Source: JBKHXU01 sp046565865 (lineage in GTDB: Bacteria > Pseudomonadota > Gammaproteobacteria > Acidiferrobacterales > Sulfurifustaceae). From it: DNA of 8,731 nucleotides. Each line of letters starts with the position of its first letter. The stretch's first letter is position 1. A model generated the notes under the pieces. That model saw only the letters and a list, made by a program, of their open reading frames with translations. It did no database searches and was not told the origin of the DNA. The stretch spans positions 1 through 8,731 of the forward strand of contig JBKHXU010000125.1 in NCBI GenBank assembly GCA_046565865.1, read 5' to 3'. Shown in pieces: positions 5,764 to 8,731 of the stretch. A program made the position numbers and the translations under genes.

Positions 5764-6297
5764 GAACCACGGCAAGCCCTCGAGCGCTTTTTGGCCGGCG
5801 TCGAACGGCGCGCGTTCGTCACCGCGCGCCTGGCGACCGGCAACCGCGACGACGCACTCGATATCGTGCAGGATGCGATGCTGAAACTGGCACAGCGCTA
5901 CGGTGACCGCGCCGAGTCCGAATGGGGCGCGTTGTTTCACCGCATCTTGCAGCGGCGCATCGTCGACTGGTACCGCCGCAACCACGTGCGGCGACGCTGG
6001 CGCGTGTGGCTCGGGGGTGACGCGGCGGACGACGGCGATCCGCTGGAAAATCTGCCGGACGCCGCCGGGCGCGAACCGCCGGAACATATCGCGGCGGCGC
6101 GCACGCTCGGCGATATCGAGGCCGCGCTCGCGCGCCTGCCGCTGCGCCAGCAGCAGGCATTCGTGCTGCGCGTGTTCGACGGCTTGGATGTGGCCGAAAC
6201 CGCGCAGGCGATGGGATGTTCGGTCGGCAGCGTGAAGACGCATTACTCGCGCGCGCTCGAGCGTTTGCGCGAGACACTAACGGGGTACGCACCATGA
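5761..6297 (+). CDS. ECF-type RNA polymerase sigma factor
   Basis: A 178-residue sigma-70 family protein of ECF size. Region 2 runs about 8-73, with the RNA polymerase-binding/-10 part DDALDIVQDAMLKL (30-43) and FHRILQRRIVDWYRR (59-73). A basic/acidic linker follows (74-115). Region 4 spans about 118-172, with LPLRQQQAFVLRVFDGLDV and the helix-turn-helix ETAQAMGCSVGSVKTHYSRA. The start is taken at CTG 5761 because GGGAGG is six bases upstream and the LERFLAGVERRAF segment is needed for region 2; the next usable start (TTG 5791) would cut into it. Its stop overlaps the next gene's start in ATGA, and that gene codes for a membrane protein, the usual place of an anti-sigma factor. The activating signal and regulon cannot be read here. 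Confidence 0.93.
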   Translation: MEPRQALERFLAGVERRAFVTARLATGNRDDALDIVQDAMLKLAQRYGDRAESEWGALFHRILQRRIVDWYRRNHVRRRWRVWLGGDAADDGDPLENLPDAAGREPPEHIAAARTLGDIEAALARLPLRQQQAFVLRVFDGLDVAETAQAMGCSVGSVKTHYSRALERLRETLTGYAP

Positions 6298-6647
6298 ACC
6301 GACAAGACGACGATCGCATCGAGGCGCAGGTGCGCCGGGCGCTGAACGCCGCCGCCGAGGAATTGGACGCGGACACGCGCCGGCGTTTGGCGCAAGCGCG
6401 CTACGCCGCGCTCGATGCGCTGCCGCGGACGCGGGGTTTCCGCTGGGGTTACGCCGTCGGCGGCGTCGCCGCGACGCTCGCCGTCGCAGTGCTCGCCGCC
6501 GCGCTGTGGTGGACGCCGCCGGGAACGAACGCATTGCCTGAACAAAACCTGGCCGATCTCGATCTGCTCGCGACCCCCGACAACCCGGAGTTTTATGTTG
6601 AGCTCGAATTCTATGAATGGCTCGCCAGTCCCGGCCATGCCGGTTGA
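6294..6647 (+). CDS. Single-pass membrane protein, possible anti-sigma factor (DUF3619-like)
   Basis: A 117-residue protein with three parts. A charged, helical N-terminal domain (1-47, DDDRIEAQVRRALNAAAEEL) has the look of the DUF3619-type proteins found after ECF sigma genes. One transmembrane helix follows (about 52-73, GYAVGGVAATLAVAVLAAALWW), with Arg on its N-terminal side, so the N-terminus should be cytoplasmic. A short acidic C-terminal tail (86-112) holds DLDLLATPDNPEFY and ELEFYEWL. The start overlaps the sigma stop by four bases, so the two proteins are probably made in equal amounts. A cytoplasmic domain able to hold the sigma factor and a periplasmic tail fit an anti-sigma role, but no ZAS zinc motif is visible, so this is inference from position and topology. 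Confidence 0.85.
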   Translation: MNRQDDDRIEAQVRRALNAAAEELDADTRRRLAQARYAALDALPRTRGFRWGYAVGGVAATLAVAVLAAALWWTPPGTNALPEQNLADLDLLATPDNPEFYVELEFYEWLASPGHAG

Positions 6648-6864
6648 GATGCTCGGTCTATTGTTCGCGCTCGCGGCCGAACCGCGACCGGCCGCCGGCG
6701 ACACCGAGTTGTCCGTGGAATTCTTGGAATATTTGAGCGAGATGGATACCGCCCCGAGCTGGGTGCACGACAATTCGGACGTGCCGCCCGCGACCGACGC
6801 CAAGCCTGCCGCGCCGCCGCCGAGCGTGCCGCGGCAACGCGGCGCGGGGGAGCGGCGCCCATGA
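6637..6864 (+). CDS. Small acidic protein in the sigma operon
   Basis: A reading frame of 75 residues that fills the space between the membrane protein and the DUF3106 gene, overlapping the first by 11 bases and the second by 4. It starts MPVEMLGLLFALAA, a short hydrophobic stretch that may be a weak signal sequence or remnant. Then come an acidic, aromatic segment ELSVEFLEYLSEMD (24-37) and SWVHDN, and a Pro/Ala-rich tail. ATGs at 6613 and 6649 are alternative starts, and none has a good ribosome site, so the exact N-terminus is open. The acidic segment resembles the tail of the preceding protein. Small proteins of this kind are known to me between the sigma and DUF3106 genes of related bacteria, which supports a real gene. 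Function unknown. Confidence 0.65.
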   Translation: MPVEMLGLLFALAAEPRPAAGDTELSVEFLEYLSEMDTAPSWVHDNSDVPPATDAKPAAPPPSVPRQRGAGERRP

Positions 6865-7340
6865 GACGCGTGATCCTTGGGTTGACAGCACTGGTGCTGG
6901 CTGCGCTCGCCAGCGGCGCGAATGCCGCTGGGGTGGCGTGGGAACAACTGACGCCCGCCGAGCAGCAACTGCTCAAACCGTTTGCCGAGCGTTGGAACCA
7001 GCTGCCGCCGGAACGCCAGGAGCGGATGCGCCAAGGCGCCAAACGCTGGGCGACGATGAGTCCGGACGAGCGCGCCCAGGCGCGCGAGCGGTTTCAGCGC
7101 TGGCGTCAGATGAGTCCGGAGCAGCGCGCCCAGGCGCGCGAGCGCTTCGAGCAGTTTCGGCGCTTGCCGCCGGCGCAACAGGAGCGGTTGCGCCAGCGAC
7201 ACCAGTGGTTTCGCGACCTGCCGCCGGAAGAGCGGGCGCGCCTGCGCGAGCGCTGGCGCACGATGACACCGGAGCAACGGCAACAGTTTCGCGAGAAGTG
7301 GCGCCGCGATCGCGGACATGAGCACGGCGCGCCGCGATAG
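6861..7340 (+). CDS. DUF3106 family exported repeat protein
   Basis: A 159-residue protein with a clear Sec signal peptide (MRRVILGLTALVLAALASGANAA, cleavage expected near 23). The mature part is a chain of 18-residue repeats, each opening with L/M-S/T/P-P-E/D/A-Q/E/R: LTPAEQQ (30), LPPERQE (48), MSPDERA (66), MSPEQRA (84), LPPAQQE (102), LPPEERA (120) and MTPEQRQ (135). The last full spacing is only 15 residues. This matches DUF3106, whose members have repeated LSPEQ-type helices and are rich in Gln, Arg and Glu. A GGGGGAG ribosome site lies eight bases before the ATG, and the start overlaps the previous stop in ATGA. As the exported member of a sigma operon it may take part in envelope sensing, in a way recalling Spy/CnrX-like LTPEQ proteins; this is inference and no metal-binding site is evident. 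Confidence 0.92.
   Translation: MRRVILGLTALVLAALASGANAAGVAWEQLTPAEQQLLKPFAERWNQLPPERQERMRQGAKRWATMSPDERAQARERFQRWRQMSPEQRAQARERFEQFRRLPPAQQERLRQRHQWFRDLPPEERARLRERWRTMTPEQRQQFREKWRRDRGHEHGAPR
7056..7163 (+). repeat. 54-base tandem repeat inside the DUF3106 gene
   Basis: Two adjacent 54-base units start at 7056 and 7110 with the same ATGAGTCCGGA and share GCGCGCCCAGGCGCGCGAGCG; within the first 35 bases I count only two differences. The rest of each unit has diverged. They encode residues 66-83 and 84-101. The other units of the protein repeat are similar only at protein level, so this pair looks like the most recent duplication. Confidence 0.8.
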
Positions 7341-7354
7341 CGGCGGTATCCGGA

Positions 7355-7702
7355 TCAGGAATGGCGCTTGTCGGCGCGCCCGCGCACTTCGGCCGCGGGG
7401 TATTTTTCCTCGTTGAGCGCGATTTTGCGCTCGGCGACTTCGAGCAGGTCGACGTCGAGCAAGTCGGCGAGGCGAACCAAGTACAGCAGCACATCGGCCA
7501 GTTCGAGTTCGACCGCGCGCCGCTGTTCCGGCGTGAGCTGGCGGCTCTGATCCTCGCTCAACCACTGGAAGTGCTCGATCAGCTCGCCGGCCTCGGCGAT
7601 CAGCGCCATGGCCAGATTTTTTGGCGCGTGAAACTGCTCCCAGTCGCGCGCCCGGGCGAACTCGCGCAGGCGCTGGCGCAAGGCGTCGAGATCGCGCACC
7701 AT
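7355..7702 (-). CDS. MazG-like nucleotide pyrophosphohydrolase
   Basis: A 115-residue single-domain protein of the all-alpha NTP pyrophosphatase superfamily. The metal-binding pattern is complete: ExxE at Glu37/Glu40 (ALIAEAGELIEHFQW) and ExxD at Glu67/Asp70 (ELELADVLLYLVRLADLL). The early HAPKNLAMAL segment and a length near 115 fit the small MazG-like/dCTPase (RS21-C6-type) group rather than the two-domain MazG. Members hydrolyse (d)NTPs to monophosphate and pyrophosphate and are thought to clean the nucleotide pool; the substrate here is not predictable. The start ATG overlaps the stop of the upstream diguanylate cyclase by one base (TGATG), so translation is probably coupled. It is convergent with the DUF3106 gene, 14 bases apart, with no visible terminator. 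Confidence 0.93.
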   Translation of the reverse strand: MVRDLDALRQRLREFARARDWEQFHAPKNLAMALIAEAGELIEHFQWLSEDQSRQLTPEQRRAVELELADVLLYLVRLADLLDVDLLEVAERKIALNEEKYPAAEVRGRADKRHS

Positions 7703-8731
7703 CAGCCGGCCGCCACCGCGACCGCCAATTGAATACCGCCCTTGCCGGCCGTCTGTTTGCCTTGGTACATCGCGAGGTCCACCTGTTTTAGCAGCTCGTC
7801 CAGATTGGCGCCGTGCGTCGGCGACTCGCCGATGCCGATGGTCAGGCTCACCGCTGAATCGCCCACCAGCGCCTCGCCGATCAGCGCTTGCAGGCGCTTC
7901 GCCACCACCGTGGCCTGCGCCAAATTGGTATGCGGCATGATGACGACGAACTCGTCGCCGCCGAAACGCGCCGCCAGGTCGTGCATACGGATCGTTTTCG
8001 TGATCGCCTGCGCCACCCGCTGGAGTACGCGGTCGCCGACATCATGGCCGTGGCGATCGTTCACCGCCTTAAAGCCGTCGAGATCGGCGAACAATACCGC
8101 CAGCGGCGCGTGCTGCGTACCGAGCGCATCGAACAGCGGCTGGCTGTGCTCGTACAAGCCGCGGCGGTTGAGCAACCCGGTGAGACTGTCGTTGCGGCTG
8201 GCGGCCTCGAGCCCGGCGCGCGCGCGTTCGATGTTACTCATAAGCGCGTACGAATAGAGCACGATGATAGCGACGAACAGCAGGAAGAAACCGCCGACCA
8301 TGGTCATCGATTGCAGCGAATCGGCGAAGCGAATACCGACCACCGTGAGCGTCACCAACAGACTGCCGGCGGCGGCCTCGGCGAACGCGCGCAACCCGTA
8401 GCGCATGCCATTGCCGAGGATAATGACCAGAAACACGAGATACGCCGGCGAGATGACGTTGGAATCGGCAAGCACTGCACACGACACACCAACGAGGTCG
8501 GTCCACATGGCACCGCGCACGCGCCACATGGATGCCGGTCGGCGCAACGCATGCAACAGATACAGCGTGGTCAACACGAAGTAAACGGCATGCACGGCAT
8601 TGATAAACACCAACCATTCGGCCGAGCGCGCGATCAACTCCCCCATGTTGAAGTAAGCGATGCCGAGGCTGACGAACAGATAGCGCGTCACGAACTGCGC
8701 GCGCTGCTCGCCCCAGTTGTGCAGGTTGAGA
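7702..8731 (-). CDS. Membrane diguanylate cyclase (GGDEF), N-terminus cut by window edge
   Basis: The frame is open to the right edge. A GTG at 8691 could be a start, but the residues before it (LNLHNWGEQRAQF) run on naturally, so the start probably lies outside. Counting from that GTG, about 150 residues form several transmembrane helices (near 5-19, 27-47, 62-76, 81-95, 105-122 and 131-151), followed by a short linker. The GGDEF domain has DSLTGLLNRRG (168-178), the metal-binding FADLDGFKAVNDRHGHDVGD (201-220), and an intact active site RFGGDEF (242-248). An RMHD motif (235-238) lies five residues before GGDEF, which matches the RxxD inhibitory site, so product feedback by c-di-GMP is likely. 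It should make c-di-GMP from two GTP at the inner membrane. The N-terminal ligand is unknown. Confidence 0.93.
   Translation of the reverse strand, partial: LNLHNWGEQRAQFVTRYLFVSLGIAYFNMGELIARSAEWLVFINAVHAVYFVLTTLYLLHALRRPASMWRVRGAMWTDLVGVSCAVLADSNVISPAYLVFLVIILGNGMRYGLRAFAEAAAGSLLVTLTVVGIRFADSLQSMTMVGGFFLLFVAIIVLYSYALMSNIERARAGLEAASRNDSLTGLLNRRGLYEHSQPLFDALGTQHAPLAVLFADLDGFKAVNDRHGHDVGDRVLQRVAQAITKTIRMHDLAARFGGDEFVVIMPHTNLAQATVVAKRLQALIGEALVGDSAVSLTIGIGESPTHGANLDELLKQVDLAMYQGKQTAGKGGIQLAVAVAAG

Noticed and set aside
6243..7565. 440-codon open frame on the minus strand
   Set aside because: It runs antisense to the sigma operon genes, whose frames carry recognisable families, overlaps and ribosome sites.
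1..8731. CRISPR arrays, tRNA/rRNA genes, insertion sequences, phage or toxin-antitoxin genes
   Set aside because: No spaced direct repeats, clover-leaf sequences, transposase or integrase motifs were found. The MazG-like protein is a nucleotide pyrophosphohydrolase with no mazEF pair nearby.

Overview
The window looks like chromosomal DNA of a GC-rich member of the Gammaproteobacteria. The main clue is gene order: lptM, lysA, dapF and a DUF484 gene on one strand, the cluster that precedes xerC in many members of that class. A second clue is an ECF sigma factor followed by a small membrane protein and a DUF3106 protein, known from Gamma- and Betaproteobacteria. Codon use and GC are uniform. 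I see no transposase, integrase, phage gene, CRISPR array, rRNA or tRNA. Genus cannot be assigned by eye.

Layout. (1) Positions 1-4213: lysine and cell-envelope block, mostly on the minus strand. Transcribed right to left are lptM (LPS-assembly lipoprotein), lysA (diaminopimelate decarboxylase), a substrate-binding-fold protein without signal peptide, then dapF (diaminopimelate epimerase) and DUF484 (cut by the left edge). A small two-helix membrane protein gene sits on the plus strand between the substrate-binding gene and dapF, so the usual lysA-dapF continuity is broken and dapF probably has its own promoter. (2) Positions 4214-4405: no gene, but a palindromic REP/MITE-like repeat and an adjoining hairpin, immediately upstream of lptM. 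(3) Positions 4406-5575: a coiled-coil lipoprotein (minus), an uncharacterised 171-residue protein (plus), and a 59-residue Arg-rich protein with repeated DRR/ERR motifs (minus). (4) Positions 5576-7340: a plus-strand operon of ECF sigma factor, single-pass membrane protein (possible anti-sigma), small acidic protein and DUF3106 protein. All junctions overlap (4, 11 and 4 bases), and the sigma factor appears to start at CTG. (5) Positions 7355-8731: a membrane diguanylate cyclase (cut by the right edge) whose stop overlaps the start of a MazG-type nucleotide pyrophosphohydrolase, both on the minus strand.

How the genes relate. DapF converts LL- to meso-diaminopimelate and LysA decarboxylates it to lysine, so this block serves peptidoglycan and lysine supply, while LptM serves the outer membrane. 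The sigma operon is probably an envelope-sensing regulatory unit, but its signal and regulon cannot be read from the sequence. Most of the window is conserved housekeeping DNA. The parts with most unknown biology are the sigma/DUF3106 operon, the signal-less substrate-binding protein, and the small uncharacterised proteins around 4.4-5.6 kb. No gene-free stretch exceeds 300 bases.
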